DNA of 64,000 nucleotides from Adenophora triphylla var. japonica. Lineage: Eukaryota > Streptophyta > Magnoliopsida > Asterales > Campanulaceae. Both the position numbers and the translations under genes were made by a program. The notes beneath the pieces are model-generated. The model was not told where the DNA came from. It ran no database searches and saw only the letters and a program-made list of their open reading frames with translations. This document shows, piece by piece, positions 1 through 9,255 of this stretch (its first letter is position 1; every line of letters starts with the position of its first letter). The DNA lies in the NCBI GenBank assembly GCA_022495995.1, contig JAFEMH010000756.1, forward strand, positions 558,001 through 622,000, written 5' to 3'.

Positions 1-671
1 GAACTTGGCGTACAACTGCTTCTCACGAAGAACTGACAAAACAATCCTCAAATGATTTTCGTGCTCTTCCCGGGACTTAGAATACACAAGGATATCATCA
101 ATGAATACCACCACAAAACTATCAAGATAAGGCTTGAAAACACGGTTCATCATATCCATAAACACGGCTGGAGCATTAGTCAACCCAAAAGGCATCACAA
201 CAAACTCATAGTGACCATATCTAGTTCGGAAAGCTGTCTTAGCAATATCATCCGGCCTAATCTTCAACTGATGGTATCCGCTTCTCAAATCAAGCTTTGA
301 GTAGATAACGGAACCTTGGAGTTGGTCGAACAAATCATCTATATGCGGAAGAGGATATTTATTCTTAATGGTGGCTTGGTTCAACAAACGATAGTCAATA
401 CACAATCGTAAGGTACCATCCTTCTTCCTAACAAACAAGATCGGTGCTCCCCACGGAGACACACTAGGACGAATAAAACCTCGGTCTAACAATTCTTGCA
501 ATTGGACCTTCAACTCTTTTAACTCGGCCGGAGCCATTCTATAGGGTGCTTTAGAGATAGGGGTGGTACCGAGCACTAAGTCAATACAAAACTCTACCTC
601 ACGATCCGGAGGCATAGAGTACTCACTAGAAAACACATCACTAAACTCATTCACAACCTGGAGACATGAGC
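1..671 (-). pseudogene. Ty3/gypsy reverse transcriptase segment, runs off the window
   Basis: Read on the minus strand this stretch is open and gives the N-terminal half of a gypsy reverse transcriptase. Visible in order are the pre-RT segment leading to [12 protein letters not shown], the [15 protein letters not shown] block, the [12 protein letters not shown] block, [14 protein letters not shown] and the catalytic FIDDILVYS motif near 79-113. It is the continuation of the gag-protease frame at 752-2281, but that frame ends early: I read a one-base shift near 763 and another near 670, so the polyprotein is broken twice. The family (gag, protease, RT order, methionine-tRNA primer) fits a chromovirus of the Tekay/Del type; that assignment is from memory of the lineage. 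RNase H and integrase would lie left of the window. Confidence 0.85.
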
Positions 672-751
672 TAACTCGGGAGACTTCTTATTGGAATCTA
701 CCACATAAGCTAAGTAACCCGCACACCCCTTAGATAGCATCTTTCTAGCTT

Positions 752-2281
752 TTAAGGCGAAATAACATGTAAACCGAACATAGATTTATCGGCATCAAAT
801 ATAAAAGTAGGCACATCAGGCATAGCAAATGAGACTCGCTTCCTACGACAGTCTACCAAAGCATGGCACTGACTCAACCAATCCATCCCAAGGATCACAT
901 CAAAATCACGGATTGGTAACTCGACCAAATTCACCGGCAATACATGCCCACATATAGTCACATCACAACCACGATATATTAAAGAAGATGCAAGGCACTC
1001 TCCCATAGGAGTAGAGACCTCCAACACATAAGGCATAGATTCAGGCAAAATGTGCAATGAGAATGCAAAAATGAGATGCCACAAATGAATGGGAAGACCG
1101 GGATCTATAAGAATGCGGGCCTTAACTCCCGAGACAGGAACTATACCTCTAATGCCAGCGGCATTAGGATCGACCTCTCCTCGACCCAAAGCAAACACTC
1201 GACCTTGGACTCTATCCTTGGGTTTCCCGTCGACATCCCTTTTCACACCACTACCTTGTCCCCCTTGACCACTACCCGAAGCTTGCTTACTCTGCCACTT
1301 AGGACAATTCCTTCGAAAATGACCGATCGACCCACATTCCAAACACTTGCCTTGCTTGCTCCAACACTTGTCCTCCGAATGCCCTTGCCTCTTGCAATAA
1401 CCACACGTTGCTCCAAACTGACCGGAAGTCGAACGATTTGCCGGAGCCGCTACGTTTCCTCCTCTATTCGCTCCCGGAGTGAATGTCCTTGGTTGCCCTC
1501 TGTTCTGTCCCGAACCTTGACCTTGGAATCTGTTTCTGTTCCCACCTTCATTTTTACCACGATGCTCCTCTATGTCATTCTCAATCCGGTACGCCATGTT
1601 CACAGCCGCTTGAAAGTTGGCGAAGTCATGAGTCAAAAGCTGCTTCCGGAACTCCACCCTTAAACCTTTCACAAACCGGTAGATACGCCTCTCTTCATCC
1701 GGTACCAAGTGAGGACAATATCTGGCTAACTCCGTAAACTTTGCTGAATACTGTGCTATCGACATGGTCCCTTGCTCCAATTTCAGAAATTCAACCTCCT
1801 TCTTGTCTCTAGTAACCATTGGCACGAAATGATCCCGGAACTTACGTGTGAAATTCTCCCAAGTCTGCGGTGTCAAATCCCGGTCCCATCCATCCTTTAC
1901 TACCTGCCACCAGTGCTCCGCGGGTCCCTCTAACTTGAATACGGCACATCTCACCTTTTCCGCATCCGAACTCTCCATAGCCAAGAAAATCTTGTTCATC
2001 GCCTCAAGCCATCTCTCCGCCTTCACCGGATCCGGATCTCCGTTGAAGCTAGGAGGAGACATCTTCACAAACTTCTCTAAACCATGGTGCCCTTGTCTAC
2101 CTTCTGGTTGTTGTTGTCCCCTGCCATTATTCTGAGCCGCCATATTCTGAAGAAACACCCGGAACATATCCATCATCTCGGCATTCGGATTACCAACATT
2201 ACCCAAAGCCCGATCCTGATCTCCATCATTACCCGCCATTAGTACAAACTCCTGCATTAAACACTCGACGTCAGTTATCAC
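752..2281 (-). CDS. Ty3/gypsy gag-protease polyprotein (degenerate)
   Basis: 509 codons open from a GTG; the first ATG, nine codons in (position 2257), is the likelier start. Residues about 70-240 are a Retrotrans_gag domain (SFNGDPDPVKAERWL, EHWW, KFRDHFVP, LARYCPHL). A basic, Gly/Gln-rich linker precedes two CCHC zinc knuckles, C293-C296-H301-C306 and C313-C316-H321-C326, which bind the RNA genome. Residues 385-490 are the aspartic protease, ending in the usual ILGMDWL block (464-470). The active-site triplet, normally Asp-Ser/Thr-Gly-Ala, reads Asp-Pro-Gly-Leu and the next dozen residues are unlike the family, so the protease is probably dead. The frame closes before RT because of a small indel near 763. 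The element is probably immobile unless helped. Confidence 0.88.
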   Translation of the reverse strand: MITDVECLMQEFVLMAGNDGDQDRALGNVGNPNAEMMDMFRVFLQNMAAQNNGRGQQQPEGRQGHHGLEKFVKMSPPSFNGDPDPVKAERWLEAMNKIFLAMESSDAEKVRCAVFKLEGPAEHWWQVVKDGWDRDLTPQTWENFTRKFRDHFVPMVTRDKKEVEFLKLEQGTMSIAQYSAKFTELARYCPHLVPDEERRIYRFVKGLRVEFRKQLLTHDFANFQAAVNMAYRIENDIEEHRGKNEGGNRNRFQGQGSGQNRGQPRTFTPGANRGGNVAAPANRSTSGQFGATCGYCKRQGHSEDKCWSKQGKCLECGSIGHFRRNCPKWQSKQASGSGQGGQGSGVKRDVDGKPKDRVQGRVFALGRGEVDPNAAGIRGIVPVSGVKARILIDPGLPIHLWHLIFAFSLHILPESMPYVLEVSTPMGECLASSLIYRGCDVTICGHVLPVNLVELPIRDFDVILGMDWLSQCHALVDCRRKRVSFAMPDVPTFIFDADKSMFGLHVISP

Positions 2282-2319
2282 ACACTCTCACTCAGCTAGA
2301 CTCTACCCGAGAACTCTAA

Positions 2320-2334
2320 CCGAGCTCGATACCA
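2320..2334 (-). other. Primer-binding site of the gypsy element (initiator Met tRNA type)
   Basis: The minus strand reads TGGTATCGAGCTCGG, close to the complement of the 3' end of plant initiator tRNA-Met (TGGTATCAGAGC...). It lies about 60 bp upstream of the gag frame, which is where minus-strand priming is expected, and fixes the inner edge of the 5' LTR at about 2335. Confidence 0.7.
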
Positions 2335-4786
2335 GCGCGAGGACCCCGACCCGGAACCTACACGTGTCCCGAGTTGGAGCGTCCTCAAACTAACCCAAAT
2401 ATCACTAAACTTTTAAACTTTTAATTAAACTTCCAACTAAAAACATCATTAACATGTTCATTTCAAAATAACTCCACTCCTCTCCACTTGGAAGGAGGAG
2501 TTGACCAACTTTGAAACATTCACCTGTTTAGTTACAAAAGATATTGGTTTTAACGTAGAAAAATAAAGTTTATAATTACAAACTCCCAAAAGGAATTATA
2601 ACAAAATATTTTCTACGCCAACCTAACATACCCCGACAATACCCAAAAGCTCACTTCCAAACTCCTTTCCGTCCTTACTTGGCCGGTCCTCTGTCTCGGG
2701 ATCTAAAAACATTAAAGGGAGAGGGGTGAGAATAAATCTCGGCAAGCTATTATGAATGCGGCAATATGCCAAATAAATGCAACATATAACAAGTCGCACA
2801 TAACACCTTGGGAAAGCTATAAACACATTCCATTACCTTGGTTTACCTTTTCCGTCTCGAACAGTAGTCGTACAACATTGGGTATAATCATACTCCAATC
2901 TTACAGTGAGCCGCTTAAGCAATACTCACGTCTTATAAGACCCGCTTTTCGGGGAACCAAATAAGACAAGAGCAACTCTGTAAGGCTTTTGGCTCAATAC
3001 GGATGCTATACCCCATCCCGCGCCACAGGAGGGGACGGCCACAGATATAACATAATCCGATCACATTAGGTCACACTTCCATAATTGATCGTATTATGTT
3101 ATACCCCCAATGTCAGCTGACTCACACATTATCAAGCACATAATAGATACTTGAATAAATCCACAAAGGGAATAAAACAACATAGCAACATGGTAAAATA
3201 TACTCATGTTCAACCAACATCATAGTGCAACATTTAATTAATACACTATGCATATAACTATCAATGAATATGGAATCAAGTAATGTAATAAGGTATCATT
3301 AACCAACCCTACAAAATCAATATACAACAATGCATGGCCTCTATGAAGGTCCACGCTCAATTTACCAAGTGAAAGTCACATTTGATAAGTGGTCAAACAA
3401 GATTGCCAAACGATTCCTGAGTCGGATTTAAACTGCTTCCGTAGTTCCATTTAAACCCATTTAAGGTGTCATTAAGTGGCCCAAATATTTTACTTTAACC
3501 TCGGTTAAAAGGATTAATTTGTATCCCGGGGAGGTTAGATTCTACTACCTTATCATGGTTAGGGATCAAGCTAAGAAGTCGTTGGGAGAAATCAGCGAGA
3601 AAGGAAAGTGGAGAAAAATTTCTGCTGGGGGGAGCACCAGCTCCCAAAAAGAGGGAGCACCTGCTCCCAAGACACCAAATTACGTATTCGGTTTACGCCA
3701 TGGGGAGCGCCCGCTCCCAATAAAAGTGGAGCACCTGCTCCCAAAGTAGCCAAGTTTGACACAAGTTTCTGGAAGGAGGGAGCGCCCGCTCCTAAAAAGG
3801 GGGAGCCCTCGCTCCCAATACACAAAGCAAAGAACTCTAATTCCCTATTTCAAGAAAATCCAAAAATCCACCCCAAGCTTTCTCTAAATTGTGAACATAA
3901 AGAGGTTGCCTAACATCACCAATATCATACTTAAGCATTCCTAATCACATAAGATAGCTTTAATCTTTTTAATTCTTGGTTGTTTTACTCATTAAACTAC
4001 CCATTTCATCTTTAACATTTCTATTCCCATTTAAACCATTCTCTTGCTTCTTTGTCAACTTCCATATACCTAAACCTTACATCTAGGTCATTAAACATTT
4101 CTCTACACCAAGAAAGGTTCCCAACACTCAACCAACAATATAATAACAATAACAACATCCAATAGTTCATGAACATTTAATGAAGGGAAAGTCATAATAA
4201 CTCACCTTTGCCAATGCAAGAGAAAATGATGATTTCCTAGGCTTGATCAATTCCTTGAGATGAACTACTCACCAAAGGACACTTAGATTTGAATTTGGTT
4301 GAGAATTGAATCTTGGTAGGAGCTCTTGAATTGGAAGGCTTTCACAATGCTTCCATGGAGAAAGTGTAAGAGGAAGAATGAAGAAAGATGAGGAGGAAAA
4401 AGAGTGTGGGAGGAGATAAGAGGGAGTAGGGGAAAAAGTGAAGGGAAGTATGGGGAGGTTATGGGGGTGTTGACTATTGAGCCAAGAAGGAGGGAATTAG
4501 GAGAAAAGAAAATGGCCCCCCCTTTCTCCCTACTCAAACTAAGGCTTTCACCTTAATAATTAAATCCAACCCAAAAATCATTTATCTACCCATTTTAACC
4601 TCCCTCTACTATTTATTCATTTCCTATCATTATATTTTCCCAATGCTTTATTTATTTCTATTTTTTATATCTTTCCTAGAGCATTAATTTATTACCCTAT
4701 CATTTATACAGGTTGCATTTATTTGTGTACATGTTGCATTTGTTTCCTGCTGATGTATTTTTGGGGAAAATTAATAATACATGGCT
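2335..4786 (-). repeat. 5' LTR (and possible flank) of the minus-strand gypsy element
   Basis: No gene is seen in these 2.45 kb. The stretch lies outside the primer-binding site, so at least its inner part is the 5' LTR. I cannot place the outer LTR edge: the partner LTR is outside the window and no TG/CA pair with a 5-bp duplication is evident. It contains six GC-rich palindromes (3629-3816) and is AT-rich near 4540-4780. The CACTA-like element at 4787 marks the latest possible end. Confidence 0.55.
3629..3816. repeat. Six GGGAGC-N-GCTCCC palindromes in the gypsy LTR
   Basis: Six 14-16 bp near-perfect palindromes of the form GGAGCRCCNGCTCC occur at about 3629, 3653, 3702, 3727, 3778 and 3800, separated by 8-35 bp of unrelated sequence. 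The centres vary (ACCA, ACCT, GCCC, CCCT), but the arms GGGAGC/GCTCCC are kept. The same arms recur in the copia leader at 6429-6565. Confidence 0.8.
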
Positions 4787-5365
4787 CAATGGGAAAAAAG
4801 TCTACTTATTTACGGCGGATAAACGAAGCCGCCGTAAATAGACTGGTTATTTACGGCGGCTTTGTTTATCCGCCGTAAATAAGTTCAATGGACGACTCAT
4901 CCCCAAAGGGGGACGAGGTTATCAGAGAGAGTCAAAATGGGGACGATTCATGTTGTGACGGGCGACTCGTCTCTTATATACGGCGGCCTAGACCCGCCGT
5001 ATATAATATTTCATTATATTGGCGGCCTAGATCCGCCGTATATAAGATTTCATTATATACGACGGTAACCTAACCGCCGTATAAAACTTCCTCAAATACG
5101 GTTGTAATACATACGGCGTATTTGTATTTCATTATATACGGCGGTACATCAGCCGCCGTATTTTCCCTTGATTATATACGGTGGCTGTATTTTCGCCGTA
5201 AATACTATATACGACGGTATATCCGCCGTAAATACGATATACGTCGCGACTTTATACGCCGCCCAATATACGGCGGTATATCCGCCGTAAATACTATATA
5301 CGGCGGCCCCGATCACTATATACGGCGGATTTTAACCGCCGTAAATAGTATTGTTTCTTGCAGTG
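4787..5365. mobile_element. CACTA-like miniature element with TACGGCGG subterminal palindromes
   Basis: The right end reads TTTCTTGCAGTG, the inverse of a CACTG-type CACTA terminus (CACTGCAAGAAAC). The left end CAATGGGAAAAAAG aligns to it with a few changes and is followed on both sides by ACT(T)ATTTACGGCGG. Between them are about twenty copies of TACGGCGG or its complement CCGCCGTA, mostly paired as short hairpins with AT-rich spacers. Such subterminal arrays bind the En/Spm transposase in known CACTA elements. No coding capacity is present, and I see no matching 3-bp target duplication (gct on the left, aaa on the right), so the left boundary is less sure. Confidence 0.65.
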
Positions 5366-5442
5366 AAACTTGAAGAAGAAACTTTTAAGATGAAGATTTT
5401 GGTACTGTACCAAATATTTATTCAATTATATCAAATTGATTA

Positions 5443-5994
5443 TGTTAGAACATGGATTATATAAACATATATTATTAGTGAAAGTACTTAATAAAATAGT
5501 GATCAATATTATAATGATTAATATAAAGTATAGGATATATTATAATATGTAGAATTTCATAATATAAGTATACCATTAAAAGATGGGCATAATGGTAATG
5601 TCTTATATATCAATAGGTGTAGTCCCTAAATGAAGTGCCCCTTGGATTCCTATATAAAGGCCCTTCCATCAGCCTTAGAATCTACTAGTTATTACATTCT
5701 CATTCAGTCCAAAATCTTCCTAAGTACTTGAAGACTAAAGAGAATAAGGGCACTCAACATTTAGAAGATCTACTCCTCCCTTCTTTGAAGACTATCTTCA
5801 TACTTCATCAAGAACAAGACTAAGAACAATCATGAAATCACAAGGTACACGCTTCCGTCTTCTTCTTCTTCTTCTTCTTCTTCTTCTTCTTCTTCTTCTT
5901 CTTCTTCTTCTTCTTCTTCTTCTTCTTCTTCTTCTTCTCTTCTTAATCTAGTTGTGAGTCGGTTCATGGTTAATGGATCGTTTATGTTCCAACA
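5443..5994 (+). repeat. 5' LTR of the copia fragment
   Basis: It starts TGTTAGAA and ends CCAACA, two bases before the primer site. A TATA-like CCTATATAAAGG lies near 5649-5660, fitting an LTR promoter. It contains a CTT microsatellite that accounts for about 80 of its 552 bp. The second LTR is missing, so the boundaries rest on the TG/CA ends and the adjacent primer site. Confidence 0.65.
5859..5938. repeat. (CTT)n microsatellite, about 27 units
   Basis: Uninterrupted CTT/TTC triplets inside the copia LTR, read as poly-glutamate on the minus strand. Low-complexity expansion, not coding. Confidence 0.95.
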
Positions 5995-5996
5995 AT

Positions 5997-6010
5997 TGGT
6001 ATCATAGCCA
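5997..6010 (+). other. Primer-binding site of the copia fragment
   Basis: TGGTATCATAGCC, one mismatch from the usual plant copia site complementary to initiator tRNA-Met, two bases after the LTR end. Confidence 0.75.
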
Positions 6011-7377
6011 GGTTTTGATCCTGGGATCTGTGTAATTATAAATTTACTCACAAGGCTTTCAATTCTTAATGTAAGATTATCCCATTTTTGAACATAGCCA
6101 CCATCCATGGATGTGTTGTGAGTTTGTTCATATGCATAGCCACGCATTTAAAAATGTGATGTGAGTATGCGGATCTACTTGCTTTGGTTGAATATTGATT
6201 CACCATTAAGTTAAGAATTGATAGTCTAAATGTGGGATATTGGATGTTATGGCTCGTTGTCCTGGCAAAGGGCCTGGTATCGGACCACAAAGGGGGGTGC
6301 GGGGGGGTGTAGCCCCCCGCGGTATGGTATGGCTCTCTATTTTGAATCAAATCTGTTCATAAAAGGGTGTAAAATTGATGCCTTTTCGTCAAATCTGGGT
6401 TTCAAGTCGTGCTGTAGTTTCTGTTCATTGGGAGCGTCCGCTCCCTTTATAGGGGAGCGTCCGCTCCCCCTTGGCATAAAATTGGTGACTTTTCGTTTCC
6501 AGATTTGACGAAACTTCTGTTCACTGGGAGCGTCTGCTCCCTTTATAGGGGTGCGTCCGCTCCCCCTTGACAGTGGGTTTGATGACATTCAAATACCATG
6601 TTTTGTCTTAAGCTTTGGTTTGGTTAATTTAGAGGGGTATTACGGCCATATTGCCCCATAATTTTGATAATTTACTAATAAATTATAGTATCTGGACACC
6701 AGTCGCGCTTCGGTGGTTCTTAGAGTTGTCAAAACTTTAAGAATGGACGGGTAGAACAAAAGGATATTATCTTTTATTAATAAATTTCGTTTGTTTCTTT
6801 ACCCTTTAAATTTTCAGAAATTACCGCCCTAAAGTATGATTAATTATATGCTTAAACAAATTTATTCATTGTTTAAATAATATTGTTGCCAAAGCAATTT
6901 GCGTTATTTAAATACAAATTTGTTAAAGTGATGAATGTAAGTGTTGATACGTGATAACATGATTGTTTCCCAAAGGAGACCTTGTTGTTGACTAAGTATT
7001 TACATTCATGGGGTAATAATTGAACTAAACTTTTGATCATTTTAAATGTTGTGAACCATCCCAAAGGAAGGCGGGTGTTTAAAGTGAATTGTTTATATTC
7101 TTTATTACCGGGAAACAAATACCTTAAACTTTAGGACACTTTTTGTACTTGATCCGGCCCAAAGGAAGGCAAGTATTTAAAGTGTGTTGTTTAAGCTATT
7201 TGTTTACCCTAAGATAAATCAAATTGTGAGTCAATTCACAATCCAAAGATTAGTCTTGATGTCATATTGATTATCTTTTATTATGATGGAATTCATTTTG
7301 ATATAATTAATCATTGTGTAGTTTCTTATATATGTTTTGTTTCATTCTTTTGTTCTCTTCATTCAGATTTGATCAGT
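6011..7377 (+). other. Copia leader region, no gene seen
   Basis: Untranslated leader between the primer site and gag. It has a roughly 96-bp tandem duplication (6421-6570) with four GGGAGC/GCTCCC palindromes. At 6950-7200 there are imperfect repeats of a phrase containing CCCAAAGGAAGGC. No convincing coding frame. Confidence 0.6.
6421..6570. repeat. Tandem duplication carrying GGGAGCGTCCGCTCCC palindromes
   Basis: A unit of about 96 bp beginning CTGTTCAYTGGGAGCG occurs at 6421 and again at 6517 (second copy partial). Each copy has two palindromes of the type GGGAGCGTCCGCTCCC joined by CTTTATAGG. The arms match those in the unrelated gypsy LTR at 3629-3816. Confidence 0.85.
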
Positions 7378-7811
7378 GATTCATCTGTCACTACTGCCTT
7401 AAATTCAATTCCTTTGCTAACTGGGACAAACTTTAAAACTTGGAAAAACAAGATTACTATGGTCTTAGGCTGTTTGGACCTTGACCTCGCATTAAGAGAA
7501 CAAGCTCCTGCCCCTCTAACTGATAAAAGCACTGCGGAAGACCGCTTGAGTTCAGAGAGGTGGAAGCGTTCTAATCGCGTCGGCCCAAGCATAATTAAGA
7601 ATGCGATCCTGGAGACATTTTCAGCAGGTCTCCAGATGATGATGATGGTGCAAAAGGTTTCCTAGATGCCCAAGAACAACGCTTTGCAAAAAGCGATAAA
7701 TCGGAAACAAGTGCTACCTTGAGGAAGCTTGTTTCCATGAGGTATAAGGGCACCGGAAACCTAAGGGAATACATAACGAAAATATTTCATCTATCAACAA
7801 AATTAATTATT
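7378..7811 (+). pseudogene. Copia gag (UBN2-type) fragment, frameshifted and truncated
   Basis: Translation shows the copia gag signature: LLTGTNFKTWKNKITMVLG, then LDLALREQAP and WKRSNRVGPSIIKNAI. The first frame ends at 7665 after a small insertion near the GATGATGATG run (7635-7650). The next frame resumes gag with GAKGFLDAQEQRF and LRKLVSMRYKG and continues to 7811, where the inverted-arm element starts. Gag packages the retrotransposon RNA; the zinc knuckle and all of pol are absent, so this copy is dead. Confidence 0.8.
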
Positions 7812-8099
7812 AAGGGCTTTTTGATGGATTTTGTTAGAAAACTCAGTTAAGTGACATGTGTCATGCATGTGCTGGACAAGTTGGACTAAATTGAAATGCA
7901 AATTAGTTATTAAGGAGTGAAATATAAATTTTTAAAAATTGATGATCGTTACAAAATATTTTTTTTAAAATAATATTTTTTGAAAATATAATATATTGTG
8001 AAAAGCTGTAATTTTTTTATAATTTTTAAAATATGCTAAAATAAATGTTATAAATATAAAAAAAATTGTATTTTTAAAGAAAATAGTATTTTTTTAAAA

Positions 8100-8410
8100 A
8101 AAAAAATTAATTAATTTTTAACGTAAATCTTGTAAAATAAATGTTATAAATATAAAAAAAATTGTATTTTTAAACAAAACAGTATTTAAAAAAAAAAATT
8201 AATTAATTTTTAACGTAAATCTAGTAAAATAAATGTTATAAATATAAAAAAAATTTATTTTTAAAGAAAATAGTATTTTTTTAAAAAAATTAATTAATTT
8301 TTAACGTAAATCTTGTAAAATAAATGTTATAAATATAAAAAATTGTATTTTTAAAGAAAATAGTATTTTTTTTAAAAAAAATAATTAATTTTTAACGTAA
8401 ATCTTGTAAA
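8100..8410. repeat. AT-rich tandem repeat in the left arm (about 4 copies)
   Basis: A unit of about 80-85 bp containing TTAATTTTTAACGTAAATC and AAATGTTATAAATATAAAAA is repeated four times. Two inverted copies occur in the right arm at 8900-9060, so the arms differ in copy number. Confidence 0.85.
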
Positions 8411-9255
8411 TCTTTTTTATTTAGAAAATTTTACTTAAAAAATTGCCAATTTTTATTTAATAAATATAATTTTATTTAAAAAAGATTATTTTATTTAAAA
8501 AAATGTAATAAATTTTTATTACAAATTTTAGAAACGAAAAAAAAACATACGTATTGTAAACCTTTTTTATTTTTAATTTTTTTTTTAAAAATATTTTTCA
8601 AATTAAAAAATTCTTGTAAAATACCATTTTTTTTACTAATTTTTTAAAAATAAACTATTTATGATTTTTGTATTTTTTTCCTAAAATATAAAATTTTCAC
8701 ATAAATTGTAGTATTTTTTTAAAATATACAAATTTGTTTTTATTTTTTATGTTAAATATAAAAAAATTGTAAATAATTAATATTTATAGAAAAATATTTA
8801 TTTATTTATTTAAATATAATAAAAAATAAAATACATTATATATCAAAATTTGTATTTTTAAAAAATACATTTTTTACTTTTATATTTTTTTTAAAAAAAT
8901 ATTGCAAGATTTACGTTAAAAATTAATTAATTTTGTTTTAAAAAATGCTATTTTCATTAAAAATACAATTTTTTTATATTTATAACATTTATTTTACAAG
9001 ATTTACGTTAAAAATTAATTAATTTTTTTTAAAAAATACTATTTTCTTTAAAATTACAATTTTTTTATATTTATAACATTTATTTTTACATATTTAAAAA
9101 AAATTTACAACTTTTCACAATATATTATATTTTTAAAAAAATAATATTTTTTTAAAAATATTTTGTAACGATCATCATTTTTTAAAAATTTACATTTCAC
9201 TGCTTAATAACTAATTTGCATTTTAATTTAGTCTAACTTGTCCAGCACATGCGTG

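Larger units (their letters stand above)
5443..7813 (+). mobile_element. Ty1/copia 5' fragment (LTR, primer site, part of gag)
   Basis: A plus-strand copia element begins with an LTR at 5443, continues through a primer-binding site at 5997, a long leader and a gag reading frame, and stops abruptly at 7813 where the inverted-arm element begins. The remainder of gag and all of pol do not reappear on the right of that element (after 12138), so the copia copy was truncated or rearranged and not merely split. Confidence 0.75.

Noticed and set aside
1076..1663. Plus-strand 195-codon frame opposite gag
   Set aside because: Antisense shadow of the gypsy gag-protease frame; no domain.
5997..6010. tRNA-like sequences at the TGGTATCA sites (2320, 5997, 36977)
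   Set aside because: Only 12-15 bases match tRNA-Met ends; they are retrotransposon primer sites, with no cloverleaf around them.
5830..6147. Minus-strand 105-codon frame with a long poly-glutamate run
   Set aside because: It is the translation of the CTT microsatellite in the copia LTR; no support outside the repeat.
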